Shown here one piece after another: positions 25,681 to 34,780 of a stretch of DNA of 64,000 nt; position 1 is the stretch's first letter; every line of letters begins with the position of its first letter. The notes beneath the pieces are model-generated. The model ran no database searches, was not told where the DNA came from, and worked only from the letters and a program-made list of their open reading frames with translations. This DNA is from Robbsia betulipollinis (GTDB lineage Bacteria; Pseudomonadota; Gammaproteobacteria; Burkholderiales; Burkholderiaceae). The position numbers and the translations under genes are program-made. The stretch covers positions 1,770,365 through 1,834,364 of the forward strand of contig NZ_JAPMXC010000001.1 of the NCBI RefSeq assembly GCF_026624755.1. Reading direction: 5' to 3'.

Positions 25681-27271
25681 GTTTCCGCGCGTGCAGGCGG
25701 ATATGCAGCAGGCGGCCCGCGATCAGCACCGCGGCAAGGGCCGTAACCGCCGTGAGCAGCATGCCCATGTGCACCGCGCCCACCAGCACGTCGCGGCTTG
25801 CGGCCAGCAACTCGCGCCCGTTGACGTGCAACGGCTGCAGGGCCGCCAGCACCTCGCGCTGACTCTCCGGATCCACCAGCAGTTGCGGGTCGTGAAAGCG
25901 CGCGGCGATGGCCGCGGGCAGGGGCGTTTCCGTGACGCGCGACAGGCGCTGCGCCACCCCGGCGGCATAGCTGTGCGCGACCAGCGTGCCGATCAGCGTC
26001 GTGCCCAGCATGCCGCCTACCATGCGCGAGGACTGCATCAGCGCGGTGGCGATGCCGAAACGGGCGCGACCGGCGATCTCCTGCGCGAAGATGTTCAGGT
26101 TGTTCAGGGTGAACCCCAGCCCCACGCCGGCGGCCATCACCGCGCTCACCAGGAACCAGTGCGGCGTGTACGACTGCGTGGCCATCACGCCGATGGCCGC
26201 GTACAGCATCAATGCGAAGCCGGCCAGCAGGGTGGTGACCGGGCGCGCGAGGTGCACGACGATGCGGGAATTGATGATGCTGCCTACTGCGATGAAGGCG
26301 GCGAGCGGCGTGGCCAGCAGGCCGGCGAGCTGCGGCGACAGGCCGAAGCCGCCTTGCAGCAGCAAGGGCGTGAAGAACAGCAGCGAGAACATGATGAAGC
26401 CGGAGGCGAGCGACAACGCGAACAGGCGCCGCAGATCCCGGTCGCCGAACAGATCGAGCGGGATCATCGGATGCGCCGCGCGCCGCTCGCAGGCCAGCAA
26501 CGCGCAGCAGCAGACCAGCACGCCGGCCAGCAGAACCAGGTTGCCGGCGCTCGGGCCGGTCTCCGGAAAGCGCTCGACGCACAGTTGCAGGCCACCCAGC
26601 GCGAGCGTGATCAGCGCCGCGCCCAGGATGTCGAGACGCACCGGCGCATGGGGCACATGACGCACCGCCGGCAGGAACCGGACGATGCAGAACAGGCTGG
26701 CGAGGCCCACCGGCAGGTTCACCAGGAAAGTCGAGCGCCAGCCGTAGTGTTCGGTGAGAAAGCCGCCGAGCGACGGGCCGGCGGCCGTGCCGATGCCATA
26801 GGCCGCGGCCATCACCACCTGCCAGCGCACGCGCGTCCGGGGATCGGGGAACAGATCCGGTATCGACGCGAACGCGGTGCCCACCATCATGCCTCCGCCG
26901 ATGCCCTGGAGCGCGCGCGCGATCACCAGAAACAGCATGGAATGAGCGAAACCGCACAGGATCGAGGCCACGGTGAAGATCAGGACCGCGGCGACCACGA
27001 AGGGCTTGCGCCCGAACAGATCGCCAAGCCGGCCGAATACCGGCACCGTGACGATCGACGCCAGCAGATAGGCGTTGGCGATCCAGGCATAGTATTCGAA
27101 GCCTCTGAGTTCCGAGACGATCGACGGCAAGGCGGTGCTGACGACGGTCTGGTCGAGCGCGACCAGCATGTTGACCAGACCGATGCCGAGCATCGCGAGC
27201 AAGGCCTGCTGGAAGGGCAGCGCGGGGACGCCGCCAGGTGCGGCGGGGGAAGAGGAAGACGGTCCGGGCAT
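25661..27271 (-). CDS. DHA2-family MFS drug transporter
   Basis: 536 residues, fourteen predicted helices. Helix 1 ends VALDQTVVSTALPSIVSEL (DHA2 signature), loop 2-3 is GRLGDLFGRKPF, and GPSLGGFLTEHYGWRSTFLV is the helix 5 motif C. It is a paralogue of the 20049-21623 pump. A large periplasmic or cytoplasmic segment near residues 445-495 resembles the C-terminal loop of EmrB/Tet-like exporters. Its stop codon lies in the 20-bp tandem array. There is no adjacent regulator or membrane-fusion protein. Confidence 0.87.
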   Translation of the reverse strand: MPGPSSSSPAAPGGVPALPFQQALLAMLGIGLVNMLVALDQTVVSTALPSIVSELRGFEYYAWIANAYLLASIVTVPVFGRLGDLFGRKPFVVAAVLIFTVASILCGFAHSMLFLVIARALQGIGGGMMVGTAFASIPDLFPDPRTRVRWQVVMAAAYGIGTAAGPSLGGFLTEHYGWRSTFLVNLPVGLASLFCIVRFLPAVRHVPHAPVRLDILGAALITLALGGLQLCVERFPETGPSAGNLVLLAGVLVCCCALLACERRAAHPMIPLDLFGDRDLRRLFALSLASGFIMFSLLFFTPLLLQGGFGLSPQLAGLLATPLAAFIAVGSIINSRIVVHLARPVTTLLAGFALMLYAAIGVMATQSYTPHWFLVSAVMAAGVGLGFTLNNLNIFAQEIAGRARFGIATALMQSSRMVGGMLGTTLIGTLVAHSYAAGVAQRLSRVTETPLPAAIAARFHDPQLLVDPESQREVLAALQPLHVNGRELLAASRDVLVGAVHMGMLLTAVTALAAVLIAGRLLHIRLHARKQDDASL

Positions 27272-27395
27272 GGGTTCGACGCACGCTCGGTCGAGCGCTG
27301 GGGTAGGGGGCGGAATTATCCAGGGACTGCCTGACTATGCCGGGCGGCCCATGATAATACGCCGTGTCTCCCTTGCAAAATTTCCCGTGGCAAAT

Positions 27396-28112
27396 TCAGA
27401 AGCGGTAGCCTAGCGAGACGAAGGTGACGATCGGATTCAAGTGCAGCCGGGTTTCGCTGGTGATCGTTCCCAAGGCGGATTGCGTCGTCAGCTTCGCGCG
27501 GGTGCTCAGCACCAGATAGGAAACGGACAGGCCCACGGACCAGCGCTTCGAGAGGCGCACGTTCATCCCCGTGTTGAGCACCGGCGCGAAGGAACTGCTC
27601 AGGTCCGCGTGCGTCGTGCCCGACAAGCCGGTTGCCGCCAGAAAGGCGCCGCTGGCCAACGCCGGCTGGAGCTTCACGTTCGAATACCAGACGTACGAAG
27701 CGCCCGCGCCCACGTAAGGCCGCAGCTTGGCGTCCGGCTCGCCAAAGTAATATTTCAGCAAGACCGCCGGGCTCCACTCGTTCGCGCTTCCCAGATTGCC
27801 GAGCGCGGCCAGCGAACCACCACCGTCGAGCTGCATTTTCGGCGCGTAACCGAAAATGCCCTCGACGGCGACATGATCGGTGATGAAATAGCCGATGCTG
27901 CCGCCGCCGGTGTCGCTGTTTTCCACGCTCGCGCTGGAATTCGGAATGGCGGCGCTGCCCAACGGCGTGTTTACGCGCAGGGGCGTGCTCGAATCCTGCG
28001 GCGCCACGTGAAACCATCCCAGATTGAGCAGCACGTCGCCCGCCGCCTGGGCATGGGCCTGCATGTTCCAGCCGAGGGCCAGGGCGATGCCCGCCGCGTA
28101 ACGTATCTTCAT
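27396..28112 (-). CDS. ompW: OmpW family outer-membrane protein
   Basis: 238 residues. The signal peptide (MKIRYAAGIALALGWNMQAHA) is followed by GDVLLNLGWFHVAPQ and the eight-strand barrel pattern, ending in VTFVSLGYRF with the C-terminal aromatic needed for BAM recognition. YFITDHVAVEGIFGYAPK and KLRPYVGAGASYVWYS are family-typical. OmpW barrels have a hydrophobic channel and take up small hydrophobic molecules; in several bacteria they respond to oxygen or stress. ATG 28112 has an excellent AAGGAG at 7 nt. It follows the MFS gene on the same strand with its own 5' region. Confidence 0.93.
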   Translation of the reverse strand: MKIRYAAGIALALGWNMQAHAQAAGDVLLNLGWFHVAPQDSSTPLRVNTPLGSAAIPNSSASVENSDTGGGSIGYFITDHVAVEGIFGYAPKMQLDGGGSLAALGNLGSANEWSPAVLLKYYFGEPDAKLRPYVGAGASYVWYSNVKLQPALASGAFLAATGLSGTTHADLSSSFAPVLNTGMNVRLSKRWSVGLSVSYLVLSTRAKLTTQSALGTITSETRLHLNPIVTFVSLGYRF

Positions 28113-28620
28113 GTGTATCTCCTTGCAAAGGGCGATGGATCCTCCCCTTGGGTCGGTCCGATCACGACGGCGGGTTTTCAAGGGGCAATCTCGTATTACG
28201 ACATTCCGGGCCGGAACTGAAGGGTGGTTGTCCACGCTGCCTACGCCCGGTATCGAACGGATCGTCGCGTCTCGATATTACTCCGAACGATCGTGCTTTT
28301 TATCGTCGGTGTTATCCCTGAATGCGCTGTCGGGAAGACGCGCGACGGGTACCCTGTCAACGCCGGGGGGCGGCGCGCGGGACCCCGCGGCGGCGTGCCA
28401 CGCTGCCGTGCTGCCGTTTTCGACAATCCGATTTTTCGGCGGCGATCTTTTGGATTGGCGCACGTTTCGCTGCATTTTTAAGATAATTCGTGGATTGGCT
28501 GCAGGCGGCGAGGCGGCGCCGAGGACGCACCATCCGGAGCAGGCGGACGCGTGCCGTCCGGCCGCCCGCGGGTCGACCGGCGCGGCGAACTGCGGGCGCG
28601 ATTTAGAGCATGTGCTCGAA
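28113..28620. other. 508-bp intergenic region between ompW and argC
   Basis: Holds the upstream region of ompW and the 3' flank of argC. It is less GC-rich than its surroundings around 28265-28315 and 28420-28500. No codon structure, tRNA, clear terminator or convincing -35/-10 pair was found. Confidence 0.5.
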
Positions 28621-29568
28621 TCAGACGGTCAAGCCAAAGCTTTCATCCAGGCCCAGATGAAGATTCATGCATTGCACCGCGGCCCCGGCGGCGCCTTTGC
28701 CGAGGTTATCGAGGCGGGCGATGGTGACGATCCGCTCGTCGTCGCCGAAGACGAACAGGTCGACGCGGTTCGTGCCATTGCACGCCTGGATATCGAAAAA
28801 GCCATTGTCCAGGTTCTCCGCCGCACCCAACGGATGGACCTTGACGAAATGCTCGCTCGCATAATGTGCCGACAGGCAGGCATGCACGTCGGCAATGCCC
28901 GCCGGCCGCACGAATTGCCGGGGATGCCAGTACGTGGTCACCGCCAGACCTTGGTAGAAATCGCCCACGATCGGCGTGAAAATCGGCGCGTGATCGAGTC
29001 CGGCGTGGAAACGCATCTCCGGCAGGTGCTTGTGGTTCAGCGCGAGCGCATACGCACGCGGGCTTGCGAGCTGCGGCAACTGTCCCGATTCATAATCGGC
29101 GATCATTTTCTTGCCGCCGCCGCTGTAGCCGGTAATCGAATAGCTCGACACCGGATAGTCGGATGCCACCAGTCCGCTCGCCAGCAGCGGATGCACGCTC
29201 AGCAGGAAGGCCGAGGCGTGGCAGCCGGGTACGGCGATGCGTTTTTTCGAGCGCAGCGCCTCGCGGTAGCGGGAACCGAGTTCGGGCAGTCCGTAGGCCC
29301 AGTTCGGATCTGTCCGAAAAGCAGTGCTGGCATCGATGATGCAGGTCCGCGGCTGCGTCGACAGCGCCACCGATTCGCGAGAAGCACTGTCCGGCAGGCA
29401 GAGGAACGTGACGTCGGACGCATCGATCAGTTCCCGACGGGCATCGGCGTCCTTGCGGCGGTTTTCGTCGATGCGCAGAATCCAGATATCGTCGCGGGCA
29501 CTGAGGTATTCAAAAATACGCAGGCCCGTGGTGCCTTCCTGGCCATCGACAAATACATTGAAGCTCAT
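28621..29568 (-). CDS. argC: N-acetyl-gamma-glutamyl-phosphate reductase (type 2)
   Basis: 315 residues, the short type 2 AGPR. It catalyses NADPH-dependent reduction of N-acetylglutamyl phosphate in arginine synthesis. The dinucleotide-binding start is [17 protein letters not shown]; the catalytic cysteine is C116 in [19 protein letters not shown] and [11 protein letters not shown] are characteristic. ATG 29568 has GAGG upstream; the longer frame to 29634 lacks a site. Not clustered with other arg genes. Confidence 0.95.
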   Translation of the reverse strand: MSFNVFVDGQEGTTGLRIFEYLSARDDIWILRIDENRRKDADARRELIDASDVTFLCLPDSASRESVALSTQPRTCIIDASTAFRTDPNWAYGLPELGSRYREALRSKKRIAVPGCHASAFLLSVHPLLASGLVASDYPVSSYSITGYSGGGKKMIADYESGQLPQLASPRAYALALNHKHLPEMRFHAGLDHAPIFTPIVGDFYQGLAVTTYWHPRQFVRPAGIADVHACLSAHYASEHFVKVHPLGAAENLDNGFFDIQACNGTNRVDLFVFGDDERIVTIARLDNLGKGAAGAAVQCMNLHLGLDESFGLTV

Positions 29569-29817
29569 CGTGCTGCCTCGTAGGGAAAAGGGTGGATCGT
29601 CAACACGGTGCAGCCTTGCGTGCTCTGGCGTCACCTACTGCACATTCCAGGGAACGGGCGCCGGTGAACGGGACGTCGCGCGCCGGAAGCGCGGATTTGC
29701 GCCGCAGGCCGCAAGCGCAGCCGCACGATATTTCGGCTTGTTCGAAAACGTATTTTAAAGGTGCGCGGGCGCTCGCGTGGAATTGCTTGTCCTTTCGCAC
29801 GCGTCGACGGCAAGAAT

Positions 29818-30531
29818 TTACGGAAGTGGTGGGTTTTTGACGACGATGGAGGCGTGCGCCAGCGCGCTATCGAGAATTTCATGTTCGAAGAAAGGCGCCG
29901 GGCGGCCCGGAGCGACCCGCAGATTCGTCGTCTTCAGCGCATAGACGGTCAGCACGTAACGGTGTACCGTACCGGCGGGAGGACAGGGGCCGCCGTAGCC
30001 GTCGTTGTCGAAATCATTGCGCGCTTCCACCGCGCCGAGCGCCGCCAGCGCACCCGAGGCGCTGGCGTTGGCGTTCAGTTGCCGGATCGACGCGGGGATA
30101 TTGACGACGGCCCAGTGCCACCAGCCGCGCCCGGGCGTGTCGATGTCGTGCAGCGTGATCGCGAAGCCGGCGGTGCCGGGCGGCGCACCGCGCCAGCTCA
30201 CCGCGGGCGATTGATTGCCGCCCTTGCAGCCGCCGTGGTTGTACATTTGCGCGGGGTGCAGCGTGCCACCGAAAAAGTCAGGACTGCTGATGGAAAACGG
30301 CGCTTCGGCAAGTGCCGGTGCGGCGCAGCCCAGCGACAGGAGCAGGCAGACGGTGCGCGTGGCGAAACGTGCGATGCGTCGTGCGGACGGAGATGCGGGT
30401 GCAATTCGCGGCAAAGGGCCGGGACGGCGGCCGGAAACGGCTCGCGAAGGAGGAGGGAGGCTTCGAACGCGGACCGTGTTCTCGCTCGGATGTGCTTGCA
30501 TGACGCTGAATCGAGCGGCGAACCGCTTCAT
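29818..30531 (-). CDS. PEBP/Raf-kinase-inhibitor-like protein (YbhB/YbcL family), exported
   Basis: Up to 237 residues. The mature part has the PEBP fold signatures: FFGGTLHPAQMYNH, GGNQSPAVSWRGAPPGTAGFA, DIDTPGRGWWHWAVVNIPA and YGGPCPPAGTVHRYVLTVYAL, which form the anion-binding pocket. A hydrophobic segment CLLLSLGCAAPALA before EAPFSIS looks like a signal peptide, placing it in the periplasm. The start is unsure: ATG 30531 and 30501 both lack a Shine-Dalgarno and would put an unusually long Arg/Pro-rich leader before the signal. Function in bacteria is unknown. Confidence 0.82.
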   Translation of the reverse strand: MKRFAARFSVMQAHPSENTVRVRSLPPPSRAVSGRRPGPLPRIAPASPSARRIARFATRTVCLLLSLGCAAPALAEAPFSISSPDFFGGTLHPAQMYNHGGCKGGNQSPAVSWRGAPPGTAGFAITLHDIDTPGRGWWHWAVVNIPASIRQLNANASASGALAALGAVEARNDFDNDGYGGPCPPAGTVHRYVLTVYALKTTNLRVAPGRPAPFFEHEILDSALAHASIVVKNPPLP

Positions 30532-30645
30532 TGAAATTTTTTATGCGATATCCAGACCATCGCGAACGAGTCTAACACGCTCGCGGGCCTCGCATGGCCA
30601 GGCGGGAGCGCCATTTTGTCAAAAAGCTTTGTCGAGGGAATTGCT

Positions 30646-31323
30646 ATGACGCAGCCGATCAGAGTCATCATTGCGGATGATCATCCGCTCATCCTGCTGG
30701 GCACCGCCTTGTCCCTGGCGGACCGCAAGCAGTTTCAGGTGACGGGGAAGGCACGCAATTCGACCGAATTGATTGCCCTGCTCACGAGCGAGCCGTGCGA
30801 CGTGCTGGTCTGCGATCTGGCGATGCCGGGCGGGTCCTATGGCGATGGTCTGCCGATGATCGCCTATATCCACCGGCATTTCCCGCAGGTCCGTTTGATC
30901 GTGCAGACGATGCTGGACAACCCCGGGATTCTGAAAGGGCTGCAACAATCGGGCGTCAAGGGGGTGTTGAACAAGGGCGACGACATGACGCTGATTACCG
31001 CGGCGGTGCTTGGCGTCATGGGGGGCGGCGCGTATGTCGGGCCGTCGATTCGCAAGGCATTCGAGCGTGTCGGCATGAACGAGCAGGAAGGCGGCGTGGC
31101 CGCGACGCTCAGCAAGCGGGAATCGGAAGTGCTGCGTCTCTACGTCGGCGGTGCGACCGTCAAGGAGATCGCGTCGAGTCTGAACCGCAGCGTCAAGACG
31201 ATCAGCACGCAGAAGATGTGCGCGATGCAGAAGATCGGCGTCACGCGCGATGCCGATCTCTTCAAATACGCGCAGATGAACGGATTCCTGAACCTGCCGG
31301 GCGACGTGCTGGGCCCGGACTAG
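30646..31323 (+). CDS. orphan NarL/FixJ-type response regulator (RcsB-like)
   Basis: 225 residues. The receiver domain has the acidic pair in VIIADDHPLILLG (D11, D12) and the phosphoacceptor D57 in VLVCDLAMPGG. The LuxR-type helix-turn-helix is LSKRESEVLRLYVGGATVKE followed by IASSLNRSVKTISTQK. The overall pattern, with KTISTQKMCAMQKIG, resembles RcsB. No histidine kinase is in the window, so the cognate sensor is encoded elsewhere. ATG 30646 is preceded by GAGGGA; an earlier ATG at 30616 gives ten extra residues. It is divergent from the PEBP gene and convergent with pyrE. Confidence 0.9.
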   Translation: MTQPIRVIIADDHPLILLGTALSLADRKQFQVTGKARNSTELIALLTSEPCDVLVCDLAMPGGSYGDGLPMIAYIHRHFPQVRLIVQTMLDNPGILKGLQQSGVKGVLNKGDDMTLITAAVLGVMGGGAYVGPSIRKAFERVGMNEQEGGVAATLSKRESEVLRLYVGGATVKEIASSLNRSVKTISTQKMCAMQKIGVTRDADLFKYAQMNGFLNLPGDVLGPD

Positions 31324-31366
31324 CGCCCGGGAAGCGGCTCATGGCCGGTTCCCCGATGCCAGCGGC

Positions 31367-32050
31367 TCAACTGCTGGCGTGGACGCCGCCATTGCGGGCG
31401 GACCAGCCGGCGGGATCGTGCAGGAAGGCCTCGACTTCGTCGAGCGTGTTCTTGTCGAAATAGGACTGAGTCCGCGCGACAGCCAGCACGTCGTGCCAGG
31501 TCGCCAGCGCGTGCAGCGATACGCCAATATCCGCCAGCGCCGACTGGCTCTGCTGGAAGATGCCGTAGTGGAACAGCACGAACACGTGTTTGACTTCGGC
31601 CCCCGCGGTGCGCAGCGCTTCGCAGAAGTTGATCTTGCTGCGGCCGTCGGTCGTCAGGTCCTCGACCAGCAGGACGCGCGAGCCGGGTTCGAGATGGCCC
31701 TCGATCTGCGCGTTGCGGCCAAAACCCTTGGGCTTCTTGCGCACGTACTGCATCGGCAGATCGAGACGGTCGGCGATCCATGCGGAGAACGGGATGCCGG
31801 CGGTTTCGCCGCCAGCGACCGAATCCAGTTGCTCGAAGCCGATATCGCTGAGAATGACTTTTTCCGCCATTTCCATCAACGCGCGGCGCGCGCGCGGAAA
31901 CGAAATCAGCTTGCGGCAATCGATGTAGACCGGGCTGGCCCAGCCGGACGTCAGCTTGAACGGGGTTTGTGCATTGAAATGCACCGCCTGTACTTCCAGG
32001 AGGATCTTGGCGGTCGTTTCGGCGATCGATTGACGCTCGATGCTATTCAT
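31367..32050 (-). CDS. pyrE: orotate phosphoribosyltransferase
   Basis: 227 residues. It converts orotate and PRPP to OMP in pyrimidine synthesis. The PRPP-binding motif is [14 protein letters not shown]; the substrate loop region holds [17 protein letters not shown]; the N-terminal [18 protein letters not shown] matches OPRTases. ATG 32050 ([13 protein letters not shown]) is chosen because it begins the conserved helix; the frame is open to 32122. No pyr neighbours. A TAAAAT at 32101-32106 (minus strand) could be its -10. Confidence 0.93.
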   Translation of the reverse strand: MNSIERQSIAETTAKILLEVQAVHFNAQTPFKLTSGWASPVYIDCRKLISFPRARRALMEMAEKVILSDIGFEQLDSVAGGETAGIPFSAWIADRLDLPMQYVRKKPKGFGRNAQIEGHLEPGSRVLLVEDLTTDGRSKINFCEALRTAGAEVKHVFVLFHYGIFQQSQSALADIGVSLHALATWHDVLAVARTQSYFDKNTLDEVEAFLHDPAGWSARNGGVHASS

Positions 32051-32272
32051 AGTGGGAATCCGGTGAAGGCCTGCGCGGCGGAGCGGGCGACTGGGCCAGT
32101 ATTTTACATGAGGCGGACGCACCGCGAGGCGCCATCGCGCGAATACCCTCGTCCTGTATGATTCCCCGCTCGGGCCGATCGTTGCGAAGGCAATTTATGT
32201 CCGGTCTATCATCGGCACGGTCAGCGCGTCACCTCCCGCTTTTTTTCTCCACCGCTTTATCTCCTGGACATT

Positions 32273-33046
32273 ATGGCTCTCAAGAAAACCCGCGCACTTC
32301 CTCTCCTCATGATGTTCGCCTCGTCGCCGCTGTGGGCGCAGATCGTCGGCCTGCCCAGCGACGCCGCCGTCAAGACCGACGGCGTCTGGCGCGGCGCCCT
32401 GAACGGCGGCGTCAGCGTCGCTTCCGGCAATACCAATTCCACCAGCGTCAACGTCAGCGCGAATCTGCAGCGTGCGACCGCCGTCGACAAATTCATCGCC
32501 TCGCTGACCGGCCTGTACGGCACGACGACCTCGGACGGCAGCCGCTCGGTTTCGGACAATCTGGTCAAGCTGGAAACCGAGTACGATCACGATCTCGGCA
32601 AGAAGGTCTACGGGCTGGGCGTCTTCCAGGTCCAGCGCAACGAGTTGCAGGACCTCAATTTCCAGTCGTCGGTGGGCGCGGGTCTGGGCTATCACGTCAT
32701 CCGTACCACGCCGACCAGCTTCGATGTGTTCTCGGGTCTGTCGTTCAACTATGAAAAGTACTCGGGCGACACGCGCAATTACCCGGAACTCCTGATCGGC
32801 GAGAATCTGGTGCACAAGCTGGGCAGCGCGTCCTCGCTGAGCGAGCGCATATCGGTGTACCCGAACCTGGGCTATATCGGCGACTACCGCACGCAGGCGG
32901 ACGTTGCGTTGACGACCGCGATCGCCAACCGCATTCAGTTGAAGCTGTCGCTATCGAACAGCTATCAGAACCACCCGGTGGCCGGCGTCAAAAAGGTCAA
33001 CACGTTGTTCCTGACGACGATCGGCTATACCTTCGGACCGAAATAA
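32273..33046 (+). CDS. DUF481 (YdiY-like) outer-membrane beta-barrel protein
   Basis: 257 residues. A signal peptide (MALKKTRALPLLMMFASSPLWA) precedes a repetitive beta-strand protein with GVSVASGNTNSTSVNVSA, the GNTNS motif typical of DUF481 (YdiY) proteins, and a C-terminal TIGYTF near the end as barrel closure. These are presumed outer-membrane proteins of unknown function, in some bacteria linked to acid or salt stress. Divergent from pyrE; a possible promoter of TTGCGA (32182) and TATCAT (32207) has an overlong 19-bp spacer. Confidence 0.85.
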   Translation: MALKKTRALPLLMMFASSPLWAQIVGLPSDAAVKTDGVWRGALNGGVSVASGNTNSTSVNVSANLQRATAVDKFIASLTGLYGTTTSDGSRSVSDNLVKLETEYDHDLGKKVYGLGVFQVQRNELQDLNFQSSVGAGLGYHVIRTTPTSFDVFSGLSFNYEKYSGDTRNYPELLIGENLVHKLGSASSLSERISVYPNLGYIGDYRTQADVALTTAIANRIQLKLSLSNSYQNHPVAGVKKVNTLFLTTIGYTFGPK

Positions 33047-33055
33047 GGTCGTCGA

Positions 33056-33093
33056 CCCTTGCGCCGGCGCGTGCAGTGGCGCGCGGGCAAGGG
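33056..33093. terminator. hairpin between convergent genes
   Basis: CCCTTGC (33056-33062) pairs with GCAAGGG (33087-33093), and GC-rich arms extend the stem inside. It lies between the DUF481 stop and the TlpA-like stop and could end transcription from both sides. There is no U-tract, so it would not be a classical intrinsic terminator. Confidence 0.45.
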
Positions 33094-33094
33094 C

Positions 33095-33625
33095 TCAGGC
33101 CTGCTTGGACAGGGCCGTTTCGAGGAGTTTGTGCAATTCGGGGAACGACGGTTCGCCGACGTAGCGTTTGAGGATGCGCCCGTCGCGGTCGACGACGAAG
33201 GTGGTCGGCGTGAGCTGGACATTGCCGAACTGGCGCGCCGCGCTGCCATCGTCGAGCGCCACCTTGAACGGCAGGTCGCGCGTCTTCGCGTAGTTCGCGA
33301 CGTACATCGGTGCGTCGTAATTCATCGCCACGGCGACGAACTCCAGGCCGGCGGGCTTGAACTGCTCGAAGGTGCTGATCATCTGCGGCATCTCGTGCAT
33401 GCAGGTCTCGCAACTCGTCGCCCAGAAGTTGATCAGGTAGACCTTGCCTTTCAGTTCGCCGGTCGACACTTTCTGGCCGGAAAGCAGCGTGAAGGTCGCA
33501 TCGGGAACGTGCTTGGTCGAGGTGAAGGCGAACCAGCCGGTCACCGCGATGGCCAGCGCGACGATCACGGCCAGTGCCCCGAGCAGGCCCTTGCGGCCCG
33601 ACGTCGATGGGGATAGAGAGCTCAT
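33095..33625 (-). CDS. TlpA/ResA-like membrane-anchored thiol-disulfide oxidoreductase
   Basis: 176 residues. One N-terminal membrane helix (about 14-35) anchors a periplasmic thioredoxin fold. The active site is INFWATSCETCMHEMP with C72 and C75, that is CETC. The cis-proline loop is QLTPTTFVVDRDG. Such proteins reduce periplasmic disulfides, for example of apocytochrome c or copper chaperones. No cytochrome c maturation genes are adjacent, so the target is unknown. ATG 33625. Confidence 0.9.
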   Translation of the reverse strand: MSSLSPSTSGRKGLLGALAVIVALAIAVTGWFAFTSTKHVPDATFTLLSGQKVSTGELKGKVYLINFWATSCETCMHEMPQMISTFEQFKPAGLEFVAVAMNYDAPMYVANYAKTRDLPFKVALDDGSAARQFGNVQLTPTTFVVDRDGRILKRYVGEPSFPELHKLLETALSKQA

Positions 33626-33781
33626 GCGAGCGGCCTCGGCAGATGGGGAGATAAAGGGGGTGCACGGATTTTACGCCGATTCGCAGTGCGTGTATCGCCA
33701 GGCGGCGATAATGGCGGATTGACCACAATCCTTCACACGCCTCCGATCGTGCCGGCGGTCCTGTCCGGCGCGGCGGAAGAT

Positions 33782-34351
33782 ATGCCCATGCCCCGTTTCT
33801 CCTTCTCTTTCCCGCGCCGCGCGGCCGCCACCACACTGACGGTGGCGCTGACCGTCGCGTTGGGCGCCTGCTCTCCCCGATACGACTGGCGAACCCTTGA
33901 CGACGACACCGGCCGCTATTCCATCAGCTTGCCCGCCAAGCCCTCGCTCGACATACGCGATGTCGACATCGGCAGCGGCGCCCGCCTGCCGATGCGCATG
34001 CAGACCGCCAGCGTCAAGGACGCCGTGTTCGCGGTGGGGGCGGTGGTCCTGCCCGATGCGCAGCCCGCGACGCGGCAGGCGGCCCTCGATTTCGTGACGC
34101 AGGGCATCGCGCGCAATGTCGGACCCGATGGCGCGTCGCGCGACGTCCAGATCAAGGGCGCGGACGGGCGGCTCCTGCCCGCGCGCGAATGGCGCGCAAG
34201 CGGATTGGTGCCGGGCACCAAGCAGAGCCGCACGGTCATTGCCCGTTTCGTCGCGACCGATACGCGCGTCTACGAGGCGGTGATCATCTCCGAACAGGCG
34301 CTCCCGGACGAGGAAGTGCGTCAGTTCCTCGATTCCTTCAAGCCGTTCTGA
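33782..34351 (+). CDS. putative lipoprotein, 189 residues
   Basis: A signal peptide with lipobox LGAC places the lipid-modified cysteine at C30 (ALTVALGACSPRYDWR). The mature part has a YSISLPAKPSLDIRDVDI segment and ends EVRQFLDSFKPF, an arrangement seen in small conserved betaproteobacterial lipoproteins of unknown function. Aspartate is not at +2 (Ser is), so outer-membrane sorting is expected. ATG 33782 gives the sensible signal peptide. Divergent from the TlpA-like gene. Confidence 0.8.
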   Translation: MPMPRFSFSFPRRAAATTLTVALTVALGACSPRYDWRTLDDDTGRYSISLPAKPSLDIRDVDIGSGARLPMRMQTASVKDAVFAVGAVVLPDAQPATRQAALDFVTQGIARNVGPDGASRDVQIKGADGRLLPAREWRASGLVPGTKQSRTVIARFVATDTRVYEAVIISEQALPDEEVRQFLDSFKPF

Positions 34352-34361
34352 CCCGCCGGAT

Positions 34362-34384
34362 TTGTCCACAAGCCCTGTGCATAA
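34362..34384. promoter_or_regulatory. pair of DnaA-box-like sites
   Basis: TGTGCATAA at 34376-34384 is a full match to the DnaA 9-mer (TTATNCACA read on the minus strand). TTGTCCACA at 34362-34370 differs at one base and faces the opposite way. They are separated by 5 bp. Binding by DnaA is inferred, not shown. Confidence 0.5.
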
Positions 34385-34448
34385 CTCTGTTGACAAACTT
34401 GGGCGGCGTCCTATTCATGGGCCTTTTCGGCGTGGCCAGGTGTCTGCC

Positions 34449-34563
34449 CAATTTGTCGGCAAATTGAAAAGCTAAGGGATTTCAAAGGCTTAGCCCATGC
34501 ATGGGACATTCGCTAGTAAACCATTACAAATATGACGAATTTTTGACTTTGTGAATAAGTCAA
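34449..34563. repeat. cluster of four inverted repeats
   Basis: CAATTTG - 4 nt - CAAATTG (34449-34466); GCTAAG - 12 nt - CTTAGC (34471-34494); CCCATGCATGGG (34494-34505, perfect palindrome); TTGACTT - 7 nt - AAGTCAA (34543-34563). All arms are perfect. They could be protein operators, a structured RNA or parts of an origin-like element. Confidence 0.85.
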
Positions 34564-34780
34564 GTCTTGACAGACGGGTTTTCCCGAGAAAAGGCGCATG
34601 CCGACGCGCCATGCCCAGCCGCCGGCGGCGCGCCGGCATGCTGTCGGAGCGCAATTCGGTACTGCGGGGCCGGCCTGTGCGGGCTTGGGCCCGCGGCTCG
34701 CCGACGGATCGTGACCGGCCTTCCCAGCGACAATTTGTCCATGAACCGCGCGGGCCGGCGCGAGCGCGCCGTACCCATGG

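Larger units (their letters stand above)
34352..34780. other. 429-bp structured intergenic region, AT-rich core
   Basis: Lies between two convergent genes, so it is not needed as a promoter for either. From left to right it holds TTGTCCACA (34362-34370) and TGTGCATAA (34376-34384), both DnaA-box-like, then four dyads: CAATTTG/CAAATTG (34449-34466), GCTAAG/CTTAGC (34471-34494), the palindrome CCCATGCATGGG (34494-34505) and TTGACTT/AAGTCAA (34543-34563). The stretch 34440-34575 is markedly AT-rich for this genome. From 34580 to comM the sequence is GC-rich with no feature I can name. Confidence 0.7.

Noticed and set aside
28420-28500. Promoter-like AT-rich stretch in the ompW-argC gap
   Set aside because: TAAGATAAT occurs but no paired -35, and no plus-strand gene follows for it to serve.
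34352-34780. Definite chromosomal origin (oriC)
   Set aside because: Two DnaA-like boxes are too few, and dnaA, dnaN, gyrB and rpmH are absent; kept only as a candidate control element.
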